Positions 27,880 to 36,318 of a stretch of 64,000 bases of DNA are shown here, piece by piece (within the stretch, counting starts at the first letter, position 1; each line of letters begins with the position of its first letter). Source of the DNA: Arthrobacter woluwensis (GTDB lineage: Bacteria; Actinomycetota; Actinomycetes; Actinomycetales; Micrococcaceae); assembly GCF_030816155.1 (NCBI RefSeq), contig NZ_JAUSXR010000001.1:1116001-1180000 (forward strand), given 5' to 3'. The translations under genes were made by a program, and so were the position numbers. Below the pieces are notes generated by a model that was not told the DNA's origin, did not search any database, and saw only the letters and a program-made list of their open reading frames with translations.

Positions 27880-29543
27880 CGTGAGTTCCGTTCGTGATCG
27901 GGGAAGGGGAGTGCGGCGATGGGGGATTGGGCTCCGGCGACCCATTCCGCCACCGCCCGGGACCAGCGTTCGCCGTCCTGGTGGAGCGTCCTGTTGAGAG
28001 TGTCGTGGCCGATCACCGGGTCCTCCGTCGGCCTGCCGAGTGCCGCGAGACCGGCGGACGGCTGTCCGGACGGCGTCAGGCAGACCCCGTCGGGACGGGT
28101 GAACACGCCTCGTTCGCCGACGCGGACCATCACGTGGCCGCGGGCCAGCAGGGACGCCCAGAGATCGTCGTGTGCCGCATCGTGGGCCGCATCGTGTGCC
28201 GGAGCGTAGTCCAGGGCGTTCGCGGGCCGTGTCAGGACGCCGGGGCCGGCCGTCACCGCGCGGATGGCGGTGCCCGGCGTGGCGGATGCGTGTGACGTTC
28301 CGGTCGCGCCGCCCGCGCTGACCGTCAGGAGTCCCGCCCGGTGCAGGGCCTGCAGTTTCGACACGGTGGCCGGGGGAGGGCCGAACGCCCACTTCTCGAG
28401 CCGCGCGGCACGGCGGCGCCAGCGTTCCCAGAGTGCTGGATCCCGGGTGCCGCGCTCCAAAGACCGCACGACATCCCGGTACCCGGCCGACCAGGCGCGG
28501 CCCCACCACCAGGCCGGGTCGCCGTCGAGGATTCCGTGGGCTCGTGCCAGACCCACTGCCCACTGTTCCGCTGCAGGAAGATCGTTCTGCGTCCCGTAGT
28601 CCAGGTGATACAGCAGCCCGGGCGCGTCGAGGTCGACCCCCTCGGTCCTCGCCGCTGCGCTCGCGGCGTCGGCGAACGTCCTCCACCACGCGTCATCGGG
28701 CTCGCCACCTGTCGGGACGGCGGACGTCACGGTCCGGACGGCGTCGACGATGCGGCGCTGGTCGGTGGCCGGCTTGGGCAGCATCATCTCCCCGGAACGG
28801 GAGGTCAGCGTGATCAGGCGGGGCTCCGCGCCGGACGCGGCGTACTCCGGTTCCCCCGCCTCCGTGCGGCGCCATTCGCCTCCCCGGCCTTCCGTCACGT
28901 CCAGGACGACGTCGATCCCTGTCAGGGCGGCGCCGGTGACGGTCAGCGGGCCGGCCCTGTTGGCGCCGTCACCTGAGGTGATGAGCCGGTGATCCGCTCC
29001 GCCGGCATCGGCATGCCCGGTGCAGAGCGCGACGATTGGTGACCGCCAGGAGACCGGCCCGTCCGCCGTGTCCACGGAGGCGCGCCAGGAGTCACCGTCC
29101 CGTTCCACCTCCGTCACGCGCCCCGCGCAATGCCGGAGCTCGAGCCGGGGCGAGGAGGCGAGCCGTTCGGCGGCCCATTCGAGGTAGCGGCCCACCTGGG
29201 CGCGGGGTGGAAACGTTTCACCGGCCGTTGCGAGAAAGACCCGCAGCTCCCACTCGCGGTACGACTCCGGAACGGAAGGGCAACGGAGGTCCACGATCCC
29301 GGCGTCGACGTTCATCCTCAGATGTCCGGGCTGTTCCGGGTCCCAGACGGCGCCGGGACCCGGTTGGGCCGGATCGCACAGGGTGATCCGGAGCGGGGGC
29401 CGGTCGGGACCGATCCCGGCCAGATGTGTGTCCAGTTCAGCCAGCGCCATCAGGGCCTTGGGGCCCGCGCCGACGAACAGGACGTCGCACCAGGCCGCGC
29501 CGGTGTCGGTGGTGGGCACGGCCGACGGGAGGAATGCCGTCAT
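27876..29543 (-). CDS. FAD/NAD(P)-binding protein (NAD_binding_9 type)
   Basis: 555 residues. N-terminal dinucleotide site DVLFVGAGPKALMALAEL followed by PGPGAVWDPEQPGHLRMNVD, a pattern of the FAD-NAD(P)-binding family related to amino-acid N-monooxygenases. A second glycine-poor core and a C-terminal region of unknown role follow; near residue 450 is a short AHDAAHDAAHD repeat. Position between a SbnA-like synthase and a decarboxylase suggests it oxidises or reduces their intermediate, where staphyloferrin B clusters use SbnB. Reaction unknown. Stop and start overlaps of 4 bases on both sides. Confidence 0.75.
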   Translation of the reverse strand: MTAFLPSAVPTTDTGAAWCDVLFVGAGPKALMALAELDTHLAGIGPDRPPLRITLCDPAQPGPGAVWDPEQPGHLRMNVDAGIVDLRCPSVPESYREWELRVFLATAGETFPPRAQVGRYLEWAAERLASSPRLELRHCAGRVTEVERDGDSWRASVDTADGPVSWRSPIVALCTGHADAGGADHRLITSGDGANRAGPLTVTGAALTGIDVVLDVTEGRGGEWRRTEAGEPEYAASGAEPRLITLTSRSGEMMLPKPATDQRRIVDAVRTVTSAVPTGGEPDDAWWRTFADAASAAARTEGVDLDAPGLLYHLDYGTQNDLPAAEQWAVGLARAHGILDGDPAWWWGRAWSAGYRDVVRSLERGTRDPALWERWRRRAARLEKWAFGPPPATVSKLQALHRAGLLTVSAGGATGTSHASATPGTAIRAVTAGPGVLTRPANALDYAPAHDAAHDAAHDDLWASLLARGHVMVRVGERGVFTRPDGVCLTPSGQPSAGLAALGRPTEDPVIGHDTLNRTLHQDGERWSRAVAEWVAGAQSPIAALPFPDHERNSR

Positions 29544-30682
29544 CGGGGACTGAACGGGTTCGCCCGCTCCAGCGCGGCCTCAACCGCTGCGACATCGCCC
29601 AGATTTCCCGTCACCCATTCGTCGTCGTACACCGTCGGGAGGTAGGGGAGCCCGCCGTCGTGGACCAGCATGCCCACCGTGGTTCCCGCGTCCAGCGACT
29701 CCAGATCCTGTCCGATGGCGGCGACGATCGCGCCCGTCGAGGCGCCGGACAGAATGCCCTCGCGGCGGGCGAGCAGGCGGCAGCCCTTCACCATGTCCAG
29801 CTCGGCGATCCGGCGCACCGCCTCCGGGCGCGCCTGCCGGGACAGGTCCGTCACGAATCCCGCGCCCAGGCCGGGCAGACGGCGCTCGCCGCGCTCGCCG
29901 TCGAACAGGACCGACCCCGCGGCGTCGACCGCGACCAGGACCGTCGGCCACCCCGCCCGCTCGATGGCGCGCTGGCAGCCGAGCAGGGTGCCGGTGGTGC
30001 TCACGGCCACGTACAGCCGGTCCGGGGGCGCGCCGAGTGCGGCGACGAACTCGGGCATGGTGGTGAGAGCGTGGGCGCGGGCGTTGTCGGTGTTGCCGTA
30101 CTGATTGGTCGTCACCGCGCCGGGGATCTCCTCCAGCAGTTCCGCGACTTTCAGGACCCGAGCGCGGAGGCGGTTGCCGTCCTCGGGGGTCGGCACCCGC
30201 ACCACGCGCGCGCCGTACGCCTTCATGGCCTGCAGCGCCGCGACGTTGGCGAATTCATCGACGACGGCGACCATCTGGACGCCGAGCAGCGCGCACTGGC
30301 GGGCGAGGGCGCTGCCGAGGTTCCCTGAGGTGGATTCGACCACCGTGCCGCCCGGCGTGAGATCGCCCCGTTCTATCAGCCCGGCCAGCAGGGACGCCGC
30401 GGTGCGTTCCTTGGTGCTCCCGGAGACCTGCAGGAGATCCAGTTTCGCGACGACTTGCACGGTGGAGCGCTCGCCGAAGAGCCGGTCCAGGGACGTGAGG
30501 GGCGACGGGACGAACGCGTCGTGCATGCGGACTGCGGCCGGCCCGTGGTCTGAGGTGTGGACGGGTCCGGGGTTCTCGTCATCGAACGGTGCGCGAACGT
30601 TTGCTCCCCATGCAGGCGCCGCGAATTCCGGCTCTTCCTGCTGCGAGGCCGTGTATCCGTGTAGTCCGATGTGACTGTTCAT
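29540..30682 (-). CDS. cysteine synthase-family PLP enzyme (SbnA-like)
   Basis: 380 residues. Fold-type II PLP enzyme: the Schiff-base Lys is in VSGSTKERTAASL, the substrate loop is ESTSGNLGSALARQCAL, and the phosphate-binding loop is VSTTGTLLGCQRAIERAG; GILSGASTGA is the C-terminal Ser motif. The VSGSTKER and ESTSGN features fit SbnA, which joins O-phosphoserine and glutamate on the way to diaminopropionate, better than housekeeping CysK. An N-terminal extension of about 50 residues precedes the core. ATG at 30682 after ggagaggg. First gene of the operon. Confidence 0.82.
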   Translation of the reverse strand: MNSHIGLHGYTASQQEEPEFAAPAWGANVRAPFDDENPGPVHTSDHGPAAVRMHDAFVPSPLTSLDRLFGERSTVQVVAKLDLLQVSGSTKERTAASLLAGLIERGDLTPGGTVVESTSGNLGSALARQCALLGVQMVAVVDEFANVAALQAMKAYGARVVRVPTPEDGNRLRARVLKVAELLEEIPGAVTTNQYGNTDNARAHALTTMPEFVAALGAPPDRLYVAVSTTGTLLGCQRAIERAGWPTVLVAVDAAGSVLFDGERGERRLPGLGAGFVTDLSRQARPEAVRRIAELDMVKGCRLLARREGILSGASTGAIVAAIGQDLESLDAGTTVGMLVHDGGLPYLPTVYDDEWVTGNLGDVAAVEAALERANPFSPR

Positions 30683-30897
30683 CAAACCCTCTCCGGCTCC
30701 TGATCGAGAAGCCTGGCTGTGATCGGGAAAGCCTGGTCATTCGACCCTATCGTGCCGTTCAGCGCAGGATAACCCCCCTTGTGGCGGTGCCGCGGGCGGG
30801 CGGGTGGAAAGAAGTCCGGAGAGGAAAGGGAAGAGGAATTGGACGGGCGTTATGTTCGGAACGGCAGGAGTCTCGTGCCCGGGAATTCCTCACGCCA

Positions 30898-31242
30898 TCA
30901 GGGGGCGTGCCGGGGGTCGGCGTCGTCCTGGGCGTCGTCTTGGGCGATGAGGTCCAGCAGGCCCGGGAAACGCTCCTCGATGTCCTCGCGCCGAAGAGTC
31001 ACCCCTCGCATGTTCCCGCGGTCGACCTGGCGCACGAGACCCGCCTCGCGGAGCACCCGGAAATGATGGGTCCGGGTCGACTTCGTGACGGGCAGGCCGA
31101 AGCTGGTGCACGTCCGTTCGATTCCCGGTTCGCTGTGCAGGAGATCGTGGATCACTCGCCGCCGCAGTGGGTCACTCAGCGCGCTGAGGACGTGGCCCAG
31201 CTCGATCTCCGCCGTGTCAGGGTGGCCTTCCGCGTCCGCCAT
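30898..31242 (-). CDS. ArsR family transcriptional regulator
   Basis: 114 residues, a single winged helix: LGHVLSALSDPLRRRVIHDL, recognition helix region VTKSTRTHHFRVLREAGLVR and wing RGNMRGVTLRREDIE. No clear metal-binding cysteine pair; one Cys (in RTCTSF) precedes the recognition helix. Such ArsR proteins often repress an adjacent efflux pump. Divergent from the MFS gene with 96 bases between, so it probably controls that exporter and itself. ggagg precedes its ATG. Confidence 0.9.
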   Translation of the reverse strand: MADAEGHPDTAEIELGHVLSALSDPLRRRVIHDLLHSEPGIERTCTSFGLPVTKSTRTHHFRVLREAGLVRQVDRGNMRGVTLRREDIEERFPGLLDLIAQDDAQDDADPRHAP

Positions 31243-31268
31243 CTCGTCGCCTCCTCAAGGTTCTACTT

Positions 31269-31297
31269 GCATCATACCTTTGGTGATGGGCATCATA
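31269..31297. promoter_or_regulatory. candidate ArsR operator in the arsR-MFS intergenic region
   Basis: GCATCATA occurs at 31269-31276 and again at 31290-31297, exactly 21 bases apart (two helical turns), with an atca ... tgat inverted pair between. Location between divergent regulator and target fits an operator. Confidence 0.45.
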
Positions 31298-31338
31298 GGT
31301 TCGTAATAGCTCGTACCTTCGTTCAAAGGCGTACCTCT

Positions 31339-32631
31339 ATGACCGTGCGTGAAGAGCAGCCACCCAGGACGACCGCGCCGCACCGGGCGGTGCTCCCCGT
31401 GATCCTGCTGGCTCAATTCGTCATTCCGCTGTCCATCGCCGGCACCGCGGTGGGCCTGCCCTCGATCTCGGTCGAGCTCGGCGCGGAACCGGCGCTCCTG
31501 CAGGGCATCGTGAACGGATTCAACATCGCGTTCGCCGTGTGTACGCTGCTCTGGGGAGCGGTTGCGGACCGCATCGGGTCCGGTCGGGCCTTCTCCCTCG
31601 GCGTGCTCGCGGTGGTCCTGGGCTCGATCCTGAGCGCGGCGAGCCCATCCCTCCTGGTGCTTGACGTCGCCCGCATCCTCGCCGGGGTGGGCTCGGCCGC
31701 TGTCATCACCGGCGCGACCGCGACGATCCACTCGGCTTTCCAAGGGCCTGCGCGGGGGCGAGCCTTCGCGGCCTTCGGCATGGTGAACGGCCTGGGGCTG
31801 GCGGCGGGCCCGAGCCTTTCCGGGGTGCTGATCGGCCTGCTGGGCTGGCGTGCCGTGTTCGTCGTCCACGCCGTCGTGCTCGTCGCGGCCCTGGCCGGCA
31901 GTCGCGTGCTGCGGCGCCTGCCCAGGACCGCACCGGTCTCCGGCGGCCCGCTGTTCGACGTCGGGGTGCTCCGCAACCCCGGCTTCCTCGCGATGGTGCT
32001 GATCCCGGTGGCGGGCGCGGTCGGCTTCGTGACGTTCCTGACCTACCTGCCCGCGGCGCTGCAAGCGATCCACGGGTTCACGGCCGGTGGCGCGGGATCC
32101 CTGATGCTCGTGATGACCCTTCCGGTGCTTCTCGCTCCGCCTCTCGTGCACCGGGTGATGGCTCGGCATCCACGGGTCGACGCGGGGGCGGTCAGCCTGG
32201 TGGCACTGGCGAGCCTCCTGCTCGCCGCCGTGGGGTTCGCCGCGCTGCGACCTGATGTCCCGGTGTGGTGGGCCGTGCTGCCCATGATCCTGGCGGGCGC
32301 CGGTTTCGGATTGCCGCTCGGGGTCGTCGACGGAAAAGCCTTGAGCTTCGTGCCGGCCGAACGGAGCGGGACCGCGGCCGGGCTTCTGAACTTCTTCCGG
32401 ATCGGGAGCGAGGCCCTCTTCGTCGCGCTGTACGCGGTGGTTCTCACGGCGGCGGTCCGGGCGCAGCCGGGGACGGCCGGCGTCGCGGAGCAGATCGCGG
32501 CGGGACAACCGGGCCATGGTGACGTGTACGCGGCGGCGCTCGCCCCGGTGCTGTGGGGGATCGGAGTGGTGGTGGTTCTGCTCGGGGTGAGCTTCGTGGC
32601 CCTCTACCGGCGGGCGGTCGGACGGCGGTAG
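31339..32631 (+). CDS. MFS transporter (drug/metabolite efflux type)
   Basis: 430 residues, about 12-14 helices. The loop 2-3 motif A appears as LLWGAVADRIGSGRAFSLG and motif C as AAGPSLSGVLIGLLGWRAVF, typical of DHA-type exporters. It starts with ATG at 31339; the frame is open further upstream but without conservation. Predicted proton-driven efflux of a small molecule. Given the divergent ArsR gene and the PLP operon beyond it, it may export that operon's product. Confidence 0.88.
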   Translation: MTVREEQPPRTTAPHRAVLPVILLAQFVIPLSIAGTAVGLPSISVELGAEPALLQGIVNGFNIAFAVCTLLWGAVADRIGSGRAFSLGVLAVVLGSILSAASPSLLVLDVARILAGVGSAAVITGATATIHSAFQGPARGRAFAAFGMVNGLGLAAGPSLSGVLIGLLGWRAVFVVHAVVLVAALAGSRVLRRLPRTAPVSGGPLFDVGVLRNPGFLAMVLIPVAGAVGFVTFLTYLPAALQAIHGFTAGGAGSLMLVMTLPVLLAPPLVHRVMARHPRVDAGAVSLVALASLLLAAVGFAALRPDVPVWWAVLPMILAGAGFGLPLGVVDGKALSFVPAERSGTAAGLLNFFRIGSEALFVALYAVVLTAAVRAQPGTAGVAEQIAAGQPGHGDVYAAALAPVLWGIGVVVVLLGVSFVALYRRAVGRR

Positions 32632-32703
32632 CCGCCGGATCAGGCGTCCCCGCCCGTCATAAGGTGAGGCTGATCCATTCCTCGCAGGGGCGGGCGCTCG
32701 CCG

Positions 32704-33867
32704 TCACCCTCGCCGCTGCTGCGCGATCCAGGTGTGTTCGGCAATGGCGCCGCTCACCTCGTCACGGAGCTGTGTTCCTTCGGATTGCCGGTAGAGATCG
32801 CGCGCGAAGTACGGCGACTCCTGCTGGTAGGGAGCGCTGTTGTGAATGGCCGCAGCGAACCGGGACAGGAAGGTGTGCCCGCTGCGCTCGTACAGCCGGA
32901 CCTCTGATGGGTTGAGGCGGATGAGGGCCGAGCTGTCGATGAGTCCGCTGTAGCTGTACCGGGCGTCGAGGTAGAGATCTTCACCTTTTCTCACCAGGAA
33001 CCAGCTCCCGGCGGCATGAGCCACATAACGCATGCCCCGTTCTTCGGCGGCCAGCCGTTCGGGGTCGCCCCACTGTTCGACAGGAGGGACCGAACTCATG
33101 GGCCGGCGTCGTGCCTGGTCGAAACTGCAGTACTGGAACTCAGGCCCGCCGTCGCGGAGGAGCGTGAAGCACACCGTGCGGGCGCACCGCAGACACCGCA
33201 GCTGGCTTTCCGCGCGCTCCATGAGACCGGAGGCGTGCAGCGGCAGGAGATCGTCCAGCCGTACCCAGTGGGCGTCCTCCTTCAGGGAACCCGCGGCGGC
33301 CGCGGCGGACAGAGCCTTGACGGTCGCATCGATGTCAACGGCACCCTCTGACGTCCGCCGCAACAAATCGGAGCACCCGGGGCAGTCGTCGTCCTCGGGC
33401 GAGGGGACCAGGCCCGGCTGGTGCGCGGTGAGCGTGAGACGGAGCAGATTGCCCGGCATCTTCCAGCCGTCCGGGGCGAACGTCGCTGTGACGAACCCGC
33501 GGTCGAGCGCGAAGTACGGCGTCCGGATTCCCGCGAAGCTCGACATCTTGCCGAGCGCGGCTTCGAGGTCGTCCAGGGTCGCCCGGTTTCCCGTCCCGAT
33601 CCACTCGTTCAGTCGGACGTGCCGGTCGCCCTGCGCCACGTGCAGCACGACGGCGGCCACCGTGCCGTCGTGCAGGATGATCTCGCCACCGGAGCGGAAC
33701 CGCAGCCGACGGACCTGCCGTGCCGGCTCACCGACACTGCGCTCGTGCGTGGAAGACGGCACCGTCCCGAACTCCCGGAGGAGCTCCTGAACCCGGGGAT
33801 CGTTCTCCTCGGCCCTCAGCACTCTGAGCACTTCGGGCAGGCGGTTGCGGGCGCGTGCGGTCTTCAT
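32704..33867 (-). CDS. hypothetical protein with two CxxC pairs, last gene of the TOMM cluster
   Basis: 387 residues. I do not recognise its family. Cys162/Cys165 (DDCPGCSDL) and Cys225/Cys228 (LRCLRCARTVC) could hold a zinc ion. The N-terminal 150 residues include a strand-rich LRFRSGGEIILHDGTVAAVV; the C-terminal part has YVAHAAGSWFLVRKGEDLYL and ends in a helical segment. No signal peptide or membrane helix. It follows the ABC permease gene by 41 bases on the same strand, so it probably belongs to the TOMM operon as an accessory maturation or immunity factor (inference). The ATG at 33867 lacks a strong ribosome binding site. Confidence 0.7.
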   Translation of the reverse strand: MKTARARNRLPEVLRVLRAEENDPRVQELLREFGTVPSSTHERSVGEPARQVRRLRFRSGGEIILHDGTVAAVVLHVAQGDRHVRLNEWIGTGNRATLDDLEAALGKMSSFAGIRTPYFALDRGFVTATFAPDGWKMPGNLLRLTLTAHQPGLVPSPEDDDCPGCSDLLRRTSEGAVDIDATVKALSAAAAAGSLKEDAHWVRLDDLLPLHASGLMERAESQLRCLRCARTVCFTLLRDGGPEFQYCSFDQARRRPMSSVPPVEQWGDPERLAAEERGMRYVAHAAGSWFLVRKGEDLYLDARYSYSGLIDSSALIRLNPSEVRLYERSGHTFLSRFAAAIHNSAPYQQESPYFARDLYRQSEGTQLRDEVSGAIAEHTWIAQQRRG

Positions 33868-33908
33868 CCGGCCATTCTCGCCGAACCACACAGCCGAAGT
33901 CACGGTCC

Positions 33909-34628
33909 TCACCGGTACTGCGTCTGCTCCACCCTCCGGTAACCCCACACGGCGGCGAGTCCGCAGAGCAGGAGATAGCCCGCGAGAATGAACAGGGCCA
34001 ACCCGTTGGCTTCACCGTGAGGAGCGGAGTTGATCAGGTCCGCCCAGGCTCCTGTGGGGCTGAAGGTGTGCAGGGGCTGCAAAGCGCCCAGGTCCCAGGT
34101 GCCGAAAAGTCCTCCGATGAACGCCAACGGGAAGTAGATGAGGTTCGCGATCGGCACGGCGCCTCTAGAGGGCAGCCAGTACCCGAGTGCGAGTCCGAGG
34201 GCGCCGTGGACCAGGCCTCCCGCGACGAGGGCGCACAGCCCGAGCAGGAACCTCCCGGGCGCCACGGAGAAGACCGCGCCATTGATCACGCCCAGCACCA
34301 GGAGCGGCACGGAGAAGAGGACCGAGAAGAACAATCCGGCGATCAGCTGCGAGGCCACGCGCACCCTGGAGGGCACGGGAAGGCTCAAGAGGTACAGGTT
34401 CCAGGGGTCGTTCCGGGTGGACGCGATGCCCACGCCGAACTGGAACATCATCGTTCCCAGCATCGCGAAGGCGAGGTAACTGAAGAGGATCTGGCCCGGC
34501 GGCAGATCCGCCCGCACTCCGATCATGAGGTAGAACGCCGCGGGCAGGGCGATGAGCGGCAGGAAGAACGAGGGCAGCCGCAGGAGCTCCAGGATCTGAA
34601 CGCGGACGTACTCGGCGACGAATCTCAT
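33909..34628 (-). CDS. ABC-2 type transporter permease of the TOMM cluster
   Basis: 239 residues with six predicted helices (first near LLRLPSFFLPLIALPAAFYL) and the ABC-2 layout: fiveshort conserved loops and VASTRNDPWNLYLLSLPV-like cytoplasmic coupling region (IASTRNDPW). Forms an exporter with the ATPase gene it overlaps by 4 bases. Likely exports the modified peptide or gives self-immunity. Confidence 0.88.
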   Translation of the reverse strand: MRFVAEYVRVQILELLRLPSFFLPLIALPAAFYLMIGVRADLPPGQILFSYLAFAMLGTMMFQFGVGIASTRNDPWNLYLLSLPVPSRVRVASQLIAGLFFSVLFSVPLLVLGVINGAVFSVAPGRFLLGLCALVAGGLVHGALGLALGYWLPSRGAVPIANLIYFPLAFIGGLFGTWDLGALQPLHTFSPTGAWADLINSAPHGEANGLALFILAGYLLLCGLAAVWGYRRVEQTQYR

Positions 34629-35506
34629 GCCTTCTCCTCACTCAGGATCATGCTGACGGCATCCTCGAGGGAGGACTGCTGGACGTTCAGTTTCGGATCA
34701 TCCAGGACATCGAGGAGAACCCTGCTGGCAGCGTCAGGATCGTCGGTCACCAACTGGTACCGGTCCGCGCCCAGAGGCTCCACGACGCCGAGCCCGAGGA
34801 CCGCCGGCGGCACGGGACGTGCGGTGGAGAAACTGAGCCGATGCAGCCCCAGGCGCTGTCTCACCGACGCGATGTCCTCGCTCAGAATGTTCCTGCCGTC
34901 CTTCACGAGGGTGACGGTGTCGGCAGTCGCTTCGATCTCCCCGTAGTCGTGAGACGCCATGATGATGCAGCGGCCGAGGTCCCTCTGCTCAAGGATGATG
35001 TTCCGCACCTGCGCTCGGCCTTCGATGTCGAGCCCCGCGAGCGGCTCGTCCATGATGATCACCGGGGCGTTGCAGATGACGGCGCCGGCGATGCCGAGAC
35101 GCCGGAGCTGCCCGCCGGAGAGGCCGCCGCACTGTTGGTCCAGGATCCCCTCGAGTGAGAGCGCGTTCTGGACCGCGGCGAAGTCCAGAGGATGCGGGTA
35201 GTGCACGGAGATGAACCGGAGCACTTCGCGGACCTTGAGAGTGGGCGGGAACATCACGGCCTGAGGCACGCAGCTCAGGTTCCGGGCCTGAGGACCGCCG
35301 CGGACCACCCGCTGCCCGAGCACCGTCGCGGTGCCGGAGGTGGGCTGCCGGGTTCCGGTCAGGATGTTCAGGGCCGTCGACTTCCCGGCGCCATTGGAGC
35401 CCAGGAGGCAGTGAATGCCTGGCCCCAGATCGAGGGAGAAGCCCGACAAGGCCGTCTTTCCCCGGTAGTTCTTGACCACGTTCTCCCACGACACGATCGC
35501 CGTCAT
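34625..35506 (-). CDS. ABC transporter ATP-binding protein of the TOMM cluster
   Basis: 293 residues. Walker A is GSNGAGKST, the signature is GGLSGGQLRRLGIAGA, and Walker B is PVIIMDEPLAGLD followed by the switch His in MASHDYGEIE. The C-terminal 70 residues are a typical extension of drug/peptide exporters. Starts at the ATG at 35506, overlapping the SagB-like stop (ATGA), and overlaps the permease start at its end, so all three are translationally coupled. Confidence 0.93.
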   Translation of the reverse strand: MTAIVSWENVVKNYRGKTALSGFSLDLGPGIHCLLGSNGAGKSTALNILTGTRQPTSGTATVLGQRVVRGGPQARNLSCVPQAVMFPPTLKVREVLRFISVHYPHPLDFAAVQNALSLEGILDQQCGGLSGGQLRRLGIAGAVICNAPVIIMDEPLAGLDIEGRAQVRNIILEQRDLGRCIIMASHDYGEIEATADTVTLVKDGRNILSEDIASVRQRLGLHRLSFSTARPVPPAVLGLGVVEPLGADRYQLVTDDPDAASRVLLDVLDDPKLNVQQSSLEDAVSMILSEEKA

Positions 35507-36300
35507 GCCAGGCCCCCCGATTCCTCGATGACCTGTCCGAAGGCAACACTGTAGATGACGGACTGCTCCACCCCGTCGAGGCAGAGCAGTTCGTCGACCT
35601 TCTGATCGAGGAATCCGCCGACCGCGCACGACCCGATCCCCGCCTCTTCGGCGCACAGCATCATCGCCTGCGCCAGATGGCCGGCCTCGAGGAGCGTGAA
35701 CCGGTAGGCGCGCTGCCCGTACTTGATCCGCTGGCGGAGGAAGCTCCCGACGAAGAACACATGGAAGGCCGAGTCCTCGGCGAGGTTCTGGAACACCAGA
35801 CAGTCGCGCAGGAATTCCCGGGGATCCACTGGAACCGGCAGCCGGTGGAGCACGGCTTCGTGCGGATCCAGCGCATAGATCCCGGGCGTGATGCCGTCCA
35901 CCGCGGTGACGGCCAGATAAATGTCGATCGGGCACAGGCCGCCGGCCGAGGGAGCACCGCGTCCGTGTTCGGCCGTGATGCAGGCCGTTTCCCGGAGGAT
36001 GCCGCTCAGGATCCCGAAGCTCACGGGCGCCGGGGCGAACCCGGCTGCCGAGTGTCGATGCCGGAGTGCCGCGGCGACCGGGGAAGCCGGCCCGGCGGCG
36101 TCGAGCGCCCGGCGTTCGGACGACAGGTACGGCGGATGGGGGCGGCCCAGCATTCTCAGCGCCTCGGGATCGGTGCTGAGCTCGGTGGAGTAGGTCCCGG
36201 TGGCGGAGCCGCTCGTCCAGAGGCTGAGCTTCGAGGCTACGTGGAAGGTCTCCGCCGGGTCGTCGTAGGCCGGAGTGGCGAGGGCCCATTGCTGATGCAT
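35503..36300 (-). CDS. SagB-type azoline dehydrogenase (nitroreductase fold)
   Basis: 265 residues. FMN-dependent oxidation of thiazolines/oxazolines to thiazoles/oxazoles. SagB/ThcOx features: SAAGFAPAPVSFGILSGIL, SAGGLCPIDIYLAV, the KYG motif with YR in RIKYGQRAYRFTLLEAGHLA (the Lys-Tyr pair reported as catalytic in azoline dehydrogenases), and the C-terminal GIGSCAVGGF. Lies between the YcaO and ABC genes. Its presence predicts aromatic azoles in the product. Confidence 0.88.
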   Translation of the reverse strand: MHQQWALATPAYDDPAETFHVASKLSLWTSGSATGTYSTELSTDPEALRMLGRPHPPYLSSERRALDAAGPASPVAAALRHRHSAAGFAPAPVSFGILSGILRETACITAEHGRGAPSAGGLCPIDIYLAVTAVDGITPGIYALDPHEAVLHRLPVPVDPREFLRDCLVFQNLAEDSAFHVFFVGSFLRQRIKYGQRAYRFTLLEAGHLAQAMMLCAEEAGIGSCAVGGFLDQKVDELLCLDGVEQSVIYSVAFGQVIEESGGLA

Positions 36301-36318
36301 GATGTTTCTCCCGGGAAA

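Noticed and set aside
26494..30682. A complete staphyloferrin-B-like siderophore cluster
   Set aside because: No IucA/IucC-type synthetase and no SbnB-like dehydrogenase are in the window; only the SbnA- and SbnH-like enzymes are seen.
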